Numbered from the stretch's first letter, positions 42,649 through 51,248 are shown. The stretch: DNA of 64,000 nt from MED-G105 sp050331095 (GCA_050331095.1 JBHJHE010000001.1:1-64000), one strand, 5' to 3'. The notes: generated by a model not told the origin, from the letters alone. Translations and numbers: made by a program.

Positions 42649-42957
42649 ATGATCAAATCGGAACTCGTCCAGAAGCTCGCCGCGGAAATCCCGATCCTCT
42701 ATCACCGTGACGTCGAACGCATCGTCTCGATCTTCTTCCACGAGATATCCGAAGCCCTCGTGCGGGGGGACCGGGTGGAGCTGCGCGGGTTCGGCGCGTT
42801 TTCGGTTAAGCACCGGCCGGCGCGGGTCGGCCGCAATCCGCGCTCCGGCGAGCCGGTGGCGATCCAGGAGAAGTTTTCGCCCTTCTTCAAGGCCGGCAAG
42901 GAAATCCGCGACCGCCTCAACCCGGACGACGCGTCCGAGCCGTCGGCGGACGACTAA
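42649..42957 (+). CDS. ihfB: Integration host factor subunit beta
   Basis: 102 aa from ATG at 42649. HU/IHF fold: MIKSELVQKLAAEIPILYHR, GDRVELRGFGAFSVKHRPAR and the DNA-inserting arm GRNPRSGEPVAIQEKFSPFF. The RxGRNPxTG arm with Pro and the Tyr/His N-terminal helix point to IHF-beta rather than HU. It has a short acidic tail. It bends DNA as a heterodimer with IHF-alpha (not in this window). It starts the conserved ihfB-lapA-trpF order. Confidence 0.95.
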   Translation: MIKSELVQKLAAEIPILYHRDVERIVSIFFHEISEALVRGDRVELRGFGAFSVKHRPARVGRNPRSGEPVAIQEKFSPFFKAGKEIRDRLNPDDASEPSADD

Positions 42958-43107
42958 ACCTCGCGAGGTTTCGCGTCGGGCGCAGGTCGTCCCGGGCGCC
43001 CCAAACGGAGATTTCGCCGTTCGAATGGTTCAGCCCGAAAACGAGACGCTTCTAGGCCAGCTACGGCGCGTCGTGATAAGTCCGTCGTCGTTCCTGCTGA
43101 TATCGAA

Positions 43108-43437
43108 ATGAAATACATAGCTTACGCCATCAACGCCGTTCTCGCCGTCGCGCTGGCGGCGTTCCTCGTCGCCAATCGCCAGCCCGTGGCGATCAGCCTC
43201 GACCCCGTCAACGCCGACGACCCGTTTCTGGCGACGCCGGCGGCGCCGCTCTGGGTCTGGCTGACGCTCGCCCTCCTCATCGGCGTCGGCCTTGGCGCCG
43301 GCGGCATGTGGGCGTCTGGCCGGCGCAAACGCGAAACGGCGCGGGCGAACCGGCTCGCGGTTAAAGAGCTGAAGCGGGAGAACGAGGTGCTCGCGGCGCG
43401 GACGAGCGAGCCGCAAACGCTCGCCGTCTCCGACTGA
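43108..43437 (+). CDS. lapA: LapA (DUF1049) family inner-membrane protein
   Basis: 109 aa. Two membrane segments: KYIAYAINAVLAVALAAFLV with the conserved N-x-x-P motif (ANRQPVAISLDP), and PLWVWLTLALLIGVGLGAGG, followed by a short coiled region (RLAVKELKRENEVLAARTSE). Matches the LapA domain, involved in lipopolysaccharide assembly control in E. coli. The position between ihfB and trpF is a common alphaproteobacterial arrangement. Confidence 0.88.
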   Translation: MKYIAYAINAVLAVALAAFLVANRQPVAISLDPVNADDPFLATPAAPLWVWLTLALLIGVGLGAGGMWASGRRKRETARANRLAVKELKRENEVLAARTSEPQTLAVSD

Positions 43438-43452
43438 CGAGCGCGCTCCCCC

Positions 43453-44097
43453 GTGGCGATTAGCGTCAAAATCTGCGGCGTTCGTACGCCCGAGATCGGC
43501 CTCGCGGCGGCGCGGGCCGGCGCGGATTACATCGGCGTCGTTTTCGTCAAAAGCAGCCCGCGCGCCATGGACCCGGACGCAGCGCCCGCGTTCGCGCGGG
43601 ACCTGCGCGCCGCTTGCGCCAAGGCCGATGTCGCGGCCCCCAAAACCGTCGCGCTCCATGTCGACCCCGACCCGGCCGCGCTGGCAGCGACGGCGCCGTT
43701 CGTCGACGCCGTTCAGCTCCATGGCGCCGAAACGCCCGGCGAGGTCGCCGCGGTCCGGCGGGCGTACGGCCTGCCGACGATCAAGGCGATCGGCGTCGCC
43801 GGCCGGGACGACGTCGCGCGCGCCGGATCGTTCGACGCGGACGTCATCCTGTTCGACGCGCCGAAGGGCGGGTCGGGCGCAGGGTTCGACTGGAACCACC
43901 TCGCGGCTTACGACGGCGACGCGCCGTTTTTCCTCGCCGGCGGCCTGTCGCCGGCGACCGTCGGCGCGGCCGTCGCCGCGGCGCGGGCGCACCCGAAATT
44001 CGCCGGCGTCGACGTCTCCTCCGGCGTCGAACGCGCGCGCGGCGAAAAGGACGCGGGCCTCATCGCCGACTTCGTCGCGGCGGCGCGCGCGGCCTGA
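43453..44097 (+). CDS. trpF: Phosphoribosylanthranilate isomerase
   Basis: 214 aa from GTG at 43453. The TIM barrel opens with VKICGVRTPEIGLAAARAGA, where Cys is the general base. Phosphate/substrate motifs include VVFVKSSPRAMDPDAA, VDAVQLHGAETPGE, ILFDAPKGGSGAGFDWNHLA with the general-acid Asp, and FLAGGLSPATVGAAVAAARA. FAGVDVSSGVERARGEKD completes the phosphate site. Third step of tryptophan synthesis from anthranilate. trpB begins 60 bases after its stop. Confidence 0.97.
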   Translation: MAISVKICGVRTPEIGLAAARAGADYIGVVFVKSSPRAMDPDAAPAFARDLRAACAKADVAAPKTVALHVDPDPAALAATAPFVDAVQLHGAETPGEVAAVRRAYGLPTIKAIGVAGRDDVARAGSFDADVILFDAPKGGSGAGFDWNHLAAYDGDAPFFLAGGLSPATVGAAVAAARAHPKFAGVDVSSGVERARGEKDAGLIADFVAAARAA

Positions 44098-44157
44098 CGG
44101 CCCTTGCCAGCGTCGGCGCTTTATGGCCGTTGGACCACCTGTCTGCAGGAGATCGAC

Positions 44158-45396
44158 ATGAGCGAAGCGGCGCGCGCGCCCAACAGCTATCGCACCGGCC
44201 CCGACGCGCGCGGGCGTTTCGGGGCCTTCGGCGGGCGCTACGTCGCCGGGACGCTCGCGCCGCTGCTGATCGACCTCGAAGCGGCCTATGGGGACGCCCG
44301 GAACGACCCCGCCTTCAAGGACGCGTTCGACGATCTCCTCCGAAATTACGTGGGCAGACCGTCGCCGCTCTATTTCGCCGAACGGCTGACGGCGCATGTG
44401 CGCGAAACGGCGCCGGCGGGACGCGGCGCGAAGATCTATCTGAAGCGCGACGAGCTCAATCACACCGGCGCGCATAAGATCAACAACTGCGTCGGCCAGA
44501 TCCTCCTCGCCCGGCGCATGGGCAAGACGCGGATCATCGCCGAGACGGGGGCCGGCCAGCACGGCGTTGCGACGGCGACGGTCTGCGCGCGGTTCGGTCT
44601 GCCCTGCGTCGTCTTCATGGGAGCCGTCGACGCGGAACGGCAAAAGCCCAACGTCTTCCGCATGAACCTTCTGGGGGCGGAGGTCCGGCCGGTGAGCGCA
44701 GGCGCGGCGACCCTGAAGGACGCGATGAACGAGGCCCTGCGCGACTGGGTCACGAATGTCGACGACACGTTCTACATCATCGGCACGGCGGCGGGGGCCC
44801 ACCCCTACCCGATGATCGTTCGCGACTTCCAAAGCGTCATCGGCGCGGAAGCGAAGGAACAGATGCTGGCGGCAGAGGGCCGGCTTCCGGACGTCGCCAT
44901 GGCCTGCATCGGCGGCGGCTCCAACGCCATCGGCCTCTTTCATCCGTTCCTCGACGACCCGGACGTGGCGCTCGTCGGCGTCGAAGCCGCCGGCAAGGGC
45001 GTTGAGACGGCCGAACACGCCGCGAGCCTGACCGGCGGCTCGCCGGGCGTTCTCCACGGCAACCGCACCTACCTCCTGCAGGACGGGGACGGACAGATTC
45101 AGGACGCGCATTCGATTTCCGCCGGCCTCGACTATCCCGGCGTCGGCCCGGAGCACGCCTGGCTCTGCGAGACCGGCCGCGTCGCCTACGAGACCGCGAC
45201 GGACGAGGAGGCGCTCGCCGCCTTTCAGCTTTGCGCCAGGCTGGAGGGGATCATCCCCGCGCTCGAGCCCGCCCACGCCCTCGCCCGCGCCCTCGACCGC
45301 GCCGGCCGAATGTCGACGGACGAAATCCTCCTCCTCAACATGTGCGGCCGCGGCGACAAGGACGTCTTCACGGTGATGGATTTGCTGGAGCGGTAG
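44158..45396 (+). CDS. trpB: Tryptophan synthase beta subunit
   Basis: 412 aa from ATG at 44158 with CAGGAG 8 bases upstream. PLP Lys in LNHTGAHKINNCVGQILLAR, the active-site Glu in IIAETGAGQHGVATATVCAR, phosphate-binding loop CIGGGSNAIGLFHPFL, and the C-terminal LLNMCGRGDKDVF. Joins indole and serine to tryptophan. Normally trpA follows at once; here three genes (45426-47448) intervene. Confidence 0.98.
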   Translation: MSEAARAPNSYRTGPDARGRFGAFGGRYVAGTLAPLLIDLEAAYGDARNDPAFKDAFDDLLRNYVGRPSPLYFAERLTAHVRETAPAGRGAKIYLKRDELNHTGAHKINNCVGQILLARRMGKTRIIAETGAGQHGVATATVCARFGLPCVVFMGAVDAERQKPNVFRMNLLGAEVRPVSAGAATLKDAMNEALRDWVTNVDDTFYIIGTAAGAHPYPMIVRDFQSVIGAEAKEQMLAAEGRLPDVAMACIGGGSNAIGLFHPFLDDPDVALVGVEAAGKGVETAEHAASLTGGSPGVLHGNRTYLLQDGDGQIQDAHSISAGLDYPGVGPEHAWLCETGRVAYETATDEEALAAFQLCARLEGIIPALEPAHALARALDRAGRMSTDEILLLNMCGRGDKDVFTVMDLLER

Positions 45397-45425
45397 GCGC
45401 GGCTGACGCGATCGATTACCTTCGC

Positions 45426-45737
45426 ATGATGGCGCTCATGCAAAAACATTCGGCGGACCTTGACCGTCTAAACGCCAGCGAACTGGGCAAGGCGATCGCC
45501 GCGCGTTTCTCCGTGCCCGTTCGTCGTATCGACGCGTTCGAAACCACCGATATCGACGACGATGAATACGTCGAAATCAACGTTTACTTCGGCTTGTCGA
45601 AAGAGCCGTTGCCATTGAATTTCTTCTACAAGGTGATGGGTTTCGCGGGCGACTGGCTGTCGCGTCTCGATCTCGACGCGCCAACGGTCGTCATCCCGCA
45701 TCTCCACGACAAGCAAAAAGTCATCGAACGCGCTTGA
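45426..45737 (+). CDS. Small acidic protein, first gene of a HEPN-type pair
   Basis: 103 aa from ATG at 45426 (also ATG at 45429 and 45438; no strong ribosome site, so the exact start is uncertain). Not recognised. The middle has DDDEYVEINVYFGLSKEP and the end LDAPTVVIPHLHDKQKVIER. No membrane segments. Base composition is visibly lower in GC than trpB. Its stop overlaps the TTG start of the next gene by four bases, the coupling typical of antitoxin-toxin and MNT-HEPN pairs. The minimal nucleotidyltransferase G-S-x-x-x-G motif is not present, so it is not an obvious MNT antitoxin. Confidence 0.65.
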   Translation: MMALMQKHSADLDRLNASELGKAIAARFSVPVRRIDAFETTDIDDDEYVEINVYFGLSKEPLPLNFFYKVMGFAGDWLSRLDLDAPTVVIPHLHDKQKVIERA

Positions 45738-46222
45738 GCGAATCCTTTTTAAAGACGGCGACGCACCTGGCGAGCAGAGGCCGTCGTCGCCCATCGCAGG
45801 CCGACCTCCAACGCGCCGTAAGCACGGCGTACTACGCCCTGTTTCGCGCGATCTCGACTACGTGCGCCGACGCGCTCGTCGGCGTCCGAAAGCGAAGCAG
45901 CGCGGACCGAGCCTGGATCCAGGCGTTCAGGGCGCTGAACCATGGCGACGCGAAAAAAGCGGCTCGACGCATTCAAAGCCGGCGCGCGACGCTTCGTTTT
46001 CCGCCGGCGCTGGTCCGCGTCGCCATTTCTTTCGTCTCGCTGCAGGAGCTTCGGCATAAGGCGGACTACGATCCAGATTATCGGATCAAGCGAGCTGACC
46101 GCCTTATCCATATCGAGACGGCCGCTTCGGCGATCGCCGATCTGAATTCGGTCTCGGCGAAACACAAACGCGCGTTCGCCGTGTACCTGATTTTGAAGCC
46201 GCCGCGCGACGAACCGGCGTGA
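45734..46222 (+). CDS. HEPN-like domain protein
   Basis: 162 aa from TTG at 45734, overlapping the preceding stop. The N-terminal helices contain QADLQRAVSTAYYALFRAIS, a strong HEPN-type signature (S-T-A-Y-Y-A-x-F). Later WIQAFRALNHGDAKKAAR and VSLQELRHKADYDPDYRI are conserved in related small alphaproteobacterial proteins as I remember them. A canonical Rx4-6H RNase motif is not clear; the nearest is RALNH (Rx3H). HEPN proteins often act as RNases in toxin-antitoxin or defence systems. The next gene overlaps its stop. Lower GC than neighbours suggests acquisition. Confidence 0.7.
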   Translation: MSESFLKTATHLASRGRRRPSQADLQRAVSTAYYALFRAISTTCADALVGVRKRSSADRAWIQAFRALNHGDAKKAARRIQSRRATLRFPPALVRVAISFVSLQELRHKADYDPDYRIKRADRLIHIETAASAIADLNSVSAKHKRAFAVYLILKPPRDEPA

Positions 46223-47448
46223 CCGCTTCAATGTCGTTCGATCGCCCGGCGTCAGCGCTGCGCCTTCTCTTCATCGTCCTCCCGCTCGCCGCGGTTTTCA
46301 GCCACCGCGCGTTCGCGCCGCTGACGCTTCTGGCGCTCGCCGCTGTCGACTGGCGACGACCGCTCGAGGGGGCGGCGTTTTCGAGCGCGCGGCCCTACTG
46401 GGCGGGAGCGGCGCTGATCGCGGTGACGACGGCGGCGTCCGCCCTCTGGTCGCCGCGGCCGGACGAGGCGCACTGGGCGTGGCGGTTGGGGCTCGCGTTC
46501 GCGCTGGCGACGATCGCCCACGGCGCTTGCGCGCGTTGGTTCGACCGCCGGCCGGACGCCGCGGCGCGGGTCGCCGCCGCCGTCGCCTGGAGCGCCGTCG
46601 CCATGGGCGCGCTCCTGTCGTTCGAGGCGCTCCCCGGCGGCATGCTCCGCCGTCTGACACCGCCCGTCGAAACGGGACCGAAGGACCTCGTGGCGCGCGG
46701 CCGCGGCGCGACGCTTTTGATGTTGCTGGTCTGGCCGGCCCGCCAATGGTTCGCCGCCGACCGTCCGCGCCTCGCCTGGCTTGTCCTCGCGTTGGCTGCA
46801 GCGCCGGCGACGATGTTCACGATCGAAACCAACGCCGCCATGCTCGCCGCCGGCGCGGCGGCGTATGGCCTCGTCCGCCTGAGGCCGGCGGCGGCCCGGG
46901 CGCTCGTCTCGTTATGGGTCAGCCTTGGGATGGCCCTCGTATGGCTGACGCCGATCGCGGCCGCGGCGCTGCCCCTGCGCGCGGTCGCCGCACAATCGCC
47001 GGCCCTGCCGGACTCCTGGCTGCAACGCCTCCACATCTACGCGCGCGCGGGCGACGCGATCCGGGAGGCGCCGTTCGGCCTTGGCGTCGGCGCGGCCCGG
47101 GCCATGCGCGACGCGGAGCTCACCGTCGAGATCGGCGGTCAGGCGCTCAACACGATGTCGCTGCATCCGCACAACCTGTTCCTGCACGTCTGGCTCGAGC
47201 TCGGGATCCTCGGCGCAATCGGGCTGACGCTCCTCCTCCTCGGCGTTCGCGCGCGTCTGCGCATGGCGAACCTGTCGACTGCGACGAGCGCGGGCGCGGC
47301 CGCCGTCGTCGCCGGTCTCATCGTCACGGCCTCCACCGAATGGAGCCTCTGGCAGGTATGGCGGCTCGCGATCGTCTTCATCGCGGCGATCGCGCTTGGG
47401 GCCGTTCAAAACGCGTCGCCGCGCGTGGCGCCCGCGCCGCGCGGCTGA
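46219..47448 (+). CDS. O-antigen ligase / Wzy-like polytopic membrane protein
   Basis: 409 aa from GTG at 46219 (GTGA overlap; an in-frame ATG at 46231 is an alternative). About ten membrane segments. The large periplasmic loop contains SWLQRLHIYARAGDAIREAP, PFGLGVGAARAM and SLHPHNLFLHVWLELGILGA; the H-x-H-N-x-x-L pattern is the signature of the Wzy/WaaL ligase family (PF04932). It likely joins or polymerises a surface polysaccharide. Composition returns to host-like high GC. It is inserted ahead of trpA with a 37-base gap. Confidence 0.85.
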   Translation: MTASMSFDRPASALRLLFIVLPLAAVFSHRAFAPLTLLALAAVDWRRPLEGAAFSSARPYWAGAALIAVTTAASALWSPRPDEAHWAWRLGLAFALATIAHGACARWFDRRPDAAARVAAAVAWSAVAMGALLSFEALPGGMLRRLTPPVETGPKDLVARGRGATLLMLLVWPARQWFAADRPRLAWLVLALAAAPATMFTIETNAAMLAAGAAAYGLVRLRPAAARALVSLWVSLGMALVWLTPIAAAALPLRAVAAQSPALPDSWLQRLHIYARAGDAIREAPFGLGVGAARAMRDAELTVEIGGQALNTMSLHPHNLFLHVWLELGILGAIGLTLLLLGVRARLRMANLSTATSAGAAAVVAGLIVTASTEWSLWQVWRLAIVFIAAIALGAVQNASPRVAPAPRG

Positions 47449-47485
47449 TAGACGACCGCCTTCGCCGCATCGGACCCCGCCGCCC

Positions 47486-48331
47486 ATGTCCCGCATCGCC
47501 CGCCGCTTCGAACAGCTCCGCGCCGAACGTCGTGCGGGCTTCATTCCGTTCGTCATGGCCGGCGATCCGGACCCCGCGGCCTCGCTGGCGCTGCTGAAGC
47601 GGCTGCCGGCGGCGGGGGCGGACCTCATCGAGCTCGGCGTCGCGTTCACCGATCCGATGGCCGACGGCCCCGTCGTCGAGGCGGCGGGCCGGCGGGCCCT
47701 TGCGGCGGGGCAAACGCTGGCGAAAACCCTCGACATGGCGCGCGCCTTCCGGGTCGAGGACGCCGACACGCCGCTGATCCTCATGGGCTACGCGAACCCG
47801 TTTTTCGCCTACGGCGCGCGGCGGCTCGCGACCGACGCCGCGGCCGCCGGCGTCGACGGGTTCATCATTGTCGACTTGCCGCCGGACCCGGAGCCGGAGG
47901 CGGCGCTCGATCTCGCGGGCGCGCTCCGCTCGGCGGACCTCGACGTGGTGCGCCTCGCCGCGCCGACGAGCGACGACGCCAGGCTTGCGGCGATATCGAG
48001 CGGCGCGTCGGGCTTTGTTTACTATGTTTCGATAGCCGGCGTGACGGGCGCGGCGGCGGCGACGCCCGACGCCGTCTCGGCCGCCGTCGCGCGCCTTCGG
48101 GGCGCTGCGGGATTGCCCGTCGCCGTCGGCTTCGGCGTGAAGACGCCCGAACAGGCGGCCGAAACCGCGCGCGCGGCCGACGCCGTCGTCGTCGGCTCGG
48201 CGATCGTTTCGAAGATCGCCGCAGCGGGCGAGACCCTTGTGCGCGCCGGCGGCGACGTCGATATAGCGTTCGCCGACGCGCTGGAGTTAACGCGGGCTCT
48301 GGCGTCCGCCGTGCGCGGCGCGCGCGCCTAG
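47486..48331 (+). CDS. trpA: Tryptophan synthase alpha subunit
   Basis: 281 aa from ATG at 47486. TIM barrel with catalytic Glu in DLIELGVAFTDPMADGPVVE and Asp in the same DPMADGP loop, ILMGYANPFFAYGARRLATD, DGFIIVDLPPDPEPEAALDL, and the phosphate site SGFVYYVSIAGVTGAAAATP with VAVGFGVKTPEQA. It cleaves indole-glycerol phosphate to indole for TrpB. The usual ELGMPFTDP is ELGVAFTDP here, a mild substitution. accD follows after 34 bases. Confidence 0.97.
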   Translation: MSRIARRFEQLRAERRAGFIPFVMAGDPDPAASLALLKRLPAAGADLIELGVAFTDPMADGPVVEAAGRRALAAGQTLAKTLDMARAFRVEDADTPLILMGYANPFFAYGARRLATDAAAAGVDGFIIVDLPPDPEPEAALDLAGALRSADLDVVRLAAPTSDDARLAAISSGASGFVYYVSIAGVTGAAAATPDAVSAAVARLRGAAGLPVAVGFGVKTPEQAAETARAADAVVVGSAIVSKIAAAGETLVRAGGDVDIAFADALELTRALASAVRGARA

Positions 48332-48365
48332 GCCGTCGTCCGCGCCGCTCGATGGGAGCAACCGC

Positions 48366-49412
48366 ATGAACTGGCTTTCGAACCTGACGCCGCCTGGCAT
48401 CAAAAACATGTTCAAGCGTCAGGAGGAGGGCGAAACCCTCTGGGTCAAGTGCGGCGGCTGCGGCGACATGATTTACGAGCGCGACGTCGTCGCCAATCAG
48501 CATGTTTGTCCCTCGTGCGGGTTCCATATGTCGATCGCCGTCGAAGAGCGCCTCGCGGCCTTGTTCGACGAGGGGGCGTACGACCTTCTCGAGCTGCCCG
48601 AACCGCCGGCCGATCCGCTGAAGTTCCGCGACGAGCGACGCTACGCCGACCGCCTGCGCGACGCGCGGCGCAAGACCGGCCAACAGGCCGCCATGTGCGT
48701 CGCCAGCGGCGCGCTCGACGGCATGGCCCTCGTCGCCGCCGTGCAGAACTTCAAGTTCATGGGCGGCTCCATGGGGGTCGCCCTGGGCGAGGCGTTGATC
48801 GCCGCCGCCGACGCCGCGATCGAGGCGCGCGCTCCTCTCGTCGCCTTCACCGCCTCCGGCGGCGCGCGCATGCAGGAGGGCATCCTGTCGCTCATGCAGA
48901 TGCCGCGCACGACGATCGCGGTGCAGACGATGCGCGAGGCGGGCCTGCCCTTCGTCGTCGTCCTCACCCACCCGACGACGGGCGGCGTCACGGCCTCGTT
49001 CGCCATGCTTGGCGACGTCCACATCGCCGAGCCGGGCGCCTTGATCGGCTTCGCCGGCCCCCGCGTCATCGAACAGACGATCCGCGAAAAGCTCCCCGAC
49101 GGTTTTCAGCGCTCGGAGTTTCTGATGGACAAGGGCATGGTCGACATGGTCGTCCACCGCCACGAAATGCGGGCCGCCCTGTCGAAATTGTTGCGCGTCC
49201 TCGCCAAAGGCGGCGTCGCCGCCGCTGCGCCGACCCGCAAGGCGGGCGACGCCGACGAAGCGACGCCCGCACCGGCGAACGACGCTAAAGCGCCGCAAGC
49301 TGACGAACGGCCGTCGACCTCGAAGAAGAAAGGCCGCCGCGCGGGCGACAAGGGCAAGACGCCGCCGTCCGGCGCGCCGGAAGGCGACGCGCTCGACAAA
49401 GCGGCCGAGTAA
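48366..49412 (+). CDS. accD: Acetyl-CoA carboxylase carboxyltransferase subunit beta
   Basis: 348 aa. The N-terminal zinc ribbon has Cys pairs in VKCGGCGDMIYERDVVANQH and VCPSCGFHMS. The carboxyltransferase core includes NFKFMGGSMGVALGEALIAA, LVAFTASGGARMQEGILSLM, HPTTGGVTASFAMLGDVHIA and GLIGFAGPR-type acyl pocket (ALIGFAGPRVIEQTIREKLP). A 60-residue Lys/Ala/Pro tail follows the core, variable in this group. Its TAA stop shares two bases with the proposed ATC start of folC. Confidence 0.97.
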   Translation: MNWLSNLTPPGIKNMFKRQEEGETLWVKCGGCGDMIYERDVVANQHVCPSCGFHMSIAVEERLAALFDEGAYDLLELPEPPADPLKFRDERRYADRLRDARRKTGQQAAMCVASGALDGMALVAAVQNFKFMGGSMGVALGEALIAAADAAIEARAPLVAFTASGGARMQEGILSLMQMPRTTIAVQTMREAGLPFVVVLTHPTTGGVTASFAMLGDVHIAEPGALIGFAGPRVIEQTIREKLPDGFQRSEFLMDKGMVDMVVHRHEMRAALSKLLRVLAKGGVAAAAPTRKAGDADEATPAPANDAKAPQADERPSTSKKKGRRAGDKGKTPPSGAPEGDALDKAAE

Positions 49413-50725
49413 TCCCCGCTCCTCTCGATCCGGACGGCCCGCTCGAAGCCCATCTGGCGACGATCGCGTCACGTCGCCCGTCGCTCATCGATCTGAGCCT
49501 GAGCCGCGTCGAACGAACGCTGGCGGCGCTCGGCTCGCCCCACAAACGTCTGCCGCCGACGTTTCACGTCGCCGGCACCAACGGCAAGGGATCGACGTGC
49601 GCGTTCCTGCGCGCCCTTCTCGAAGCCGGCGGCGAGCGCGTCCATCAGTTCACGTCGCCGCATCTCGTTCGGTATAATGAGCGCATTGTCCTTGCGGGCG
49701 CGGAGATTTCGGATCGCGCGTTCATGGACGTTCTGACGCGCGTCGACGAGGCCGCGGGCGACGACGAGCTGACGTTCTTCGAAACGTTGACGTGCGCCGG
49801 GTTCCTGGCCTTCGCCGAGACGCCTGCGGACTATCTCGTCCTGGAGGTCGGCCTCGGCGGCCGGCTCGACGCGACGAACGTGATCGAGCGGCCCGCGGCC
49901 GCCGTCGTCACGGCCATCGGGCTCGACCACCAGGACTGGCTCGGATCGGACGTCGCGACGATCGCGCGGGAGAAAGCCGGCGTCTTTCGCGCCGACGCCC
50001 CCGCCGTCATCGGCGCCCAGGAGCCCGCGGCGATGGCGGCGCTCGTCGACGCCGCCGAAGCGGCGAACGCGAACGCCTGGCCCCACGGCGCGGTTTGGAC
50101 GGCGCACGCGGAGAACGGCCGGCTCGTCTATCAGGACGAGAACGGCCTCAGCGACCTCGCGGCGCCGCGATTGCTCGGCGCGCACCAGTTCGACAACGCC
50201 GGCCTCGCCGTCGCCGCGACGAAGGCGGCCGGGCTTCGCCTCGACGACGCGACCCTGTCGCGCGGGATCGAAGGCGCGCGCCATCCGGCTCGCTTGCAGC
50301 GGTTGCGCCGCGGCCCGGTGGTCGACGCGCTTGTCGCAGCGGACGGCGACGAGGCCTGGCTCGACGGCGGGCATAATCCGCATGCGGCTGCAGCGCTCGC
50401 CCGCGCGATCGGCGAGCTCGAAGAACGCAGTCAAAAGCCGCTGACGCTCATCGTCGGTATGCAAAAGAAAAAAGACGCGAGAGGCTTTCTCGCGGCGTTC
50501 GCGGGGCTCGCGCGGGAAATCGTCGCCGTCAAATCCTCAAGCGACGCGGCGATGGACCCCGTCGACATCGTCTCGGCGGCGCGATCCGCCGGCGTCGACG
50601 CGACGGCGGCGGAAGATCTCGGCGCGGCCATGAAAAAAGCGCGTCGGTCGGCTGACGGCCCGACGCGCTTCTTGATCTGCGGTTCGCTTCATCTCGCCGG
50701 CGACGTTCTGAAGCACAACGCCTGA
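49412..50725 (+). CDS. folC: Bifunctional folylpolyglutamate synthase / dihydrofolate synthase with a non-standard start
   Basis: 437 aa if translation begins at ATC 49412. The ATP-binding loop HVAGTNGKGST is at about residues 52-62. Further motifs: HQFTSPHLVRYNERI, DYLVLEVGLGGRLDATNVIE, AIGLDHQDWLG, AREKAGVFRADAPAVIGAQE-like KAGVFR region and WLDGGHNPHAAAALARAI. No ATG, GTG or TTG occurs in frame between the stop at 49301-49303 and ATG 49724, which is after the P-loop and so too late. ATC at 49412 sits in TAATC exactly where a TAATG stop-start overlap would be. CTG at 49454 is the other candidate. Adds glutamates to folate. Confidence 0.9.
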   Translation: MPAPLDPDGPLEAHLATIASRRPSLIDLSLSRVERTLAALGSPHKRLPPTFHVAGTNGKGSTCAFLRALLEAGGERVHQFTSPHLVRYNERIVLAGAEISDRAFMDVLTRVDEAAGDDELTFFETLTCAGFLAFAETPADYLVLEVGLGGRLDATNVIERPAAAVVTAIGLDHQDWLGSDVATIAREKAGVFRADAPAVIGAQEPAAMAALVDAAEAANANAWPHGAVWTAHAENGRLVYQDENGLSDLAAPRLLGAHQFDNAGLAVAATKAAGLRLDDATLSRGIEGARHPARLQRLRRGPVVDALVAADGDEAWLDGGHNPHAAAALARAIGELEERSQKPLTLIVGMQKKKDARGFLAAFAGLAREIVAVKSSSDAAMDPVDIVSAARSAGVDATAAEDLGAAMKKARRSADGPTRFLICGSLHLAGDVLKHNA

Positions 50726-50732
50726 CGTCGGC

Positions 50733-51074
50733 TTACGCCGTTTTGGCGGCAAGGCCGAGTTCGTCGGCGATCCAGCTTTGAATGGTCGACTTCGGATTCG
50801 CGCCGACTTTCGTCGATTTCAACTCGCCGCCGTCGAAGATCATCAGGGTCGGAATGCCGCGCACGCCGTACTTGCCGGGCGTTTCAGGGCTTTCGTCGAT
50901 GTTCACCTTGGCGATGACGACGTCGCCGCCGAACTCGTCCGACAACTCTTCAAGCGCCGGGCCGATCTGGCGACACGGGCCGCACCACTCCGCCCAGAAG
51001 TCGACAATGACGGGCTTGTCCGATTTCAAAACGTCGGCGTCGAACGACGCGTCGGTGACTTTCTGCGTGGCCAT
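50733..51074 (-). CDS. trxA: Thioredoxin
   Basis: 113 aa from ATG at 51074; AAGGAG lies 9 bases upstream, whereas it touches the alternative ATG at 51083. Active site WAEWCGPCRQIGPALEELSD, then NIDESPETPGKYGVRGIPTL with the cis-Pro, and IFDGGELKSTKVGAN. General protein disulfide reductase, also the reductant for this type of ArsC. It converges on folC (7-base gap) and lies downstream of addA in the same direction after a 174-base gap. Confidence 0.97.
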   Translation of the reverse strand: MATQKVTDASFDADVLKSDKPVIVDFWAEWCGPCRQIGPALEELSDEFGGDVVIAKVNIDESPETPGKYGVRGIPTLMIFDGGELKSTKVGANPKSTIQSWIADELGLAAKTA

Positions 51075-51248
51075 GGGCGCCATCTCCTTATCTCGCGTTT
51101 CCAGTGCGCGAACCGGACGGGCCGGTCTGTCTCGTCGCGAATCATCCGCCGAAGATAGAAGCGTGGGATCGTCGATCAAGCGCCGAGGCCTTCGCAAGCG
51201 CCCGCATCACGCTCTTGTGGCCGCGCGCGAGGGCGCGCGCGCAGGGCT

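Noticed and set aside
45734..46222. HEPN-like protein as a canonical RNase toxin
   Set aside because: The Rx4-6H catalytic motif is not clearly present, so only HEPN-like fold membership is claimed.
49724..50725. folC beginning at ATG 49724
   Set aside because: This start would delete the ATP-binding loop GTNGKGST and the first 104 conserved residues; sequence conservation upstream shows the gene begins near 49412.
51075..51248. tRNA or small RNA gene in the addA-trxA gap
   Set aside because: No cloverleaf arms, T-loop or terminator could be found; the gap is ordinary GC-rich spacer.
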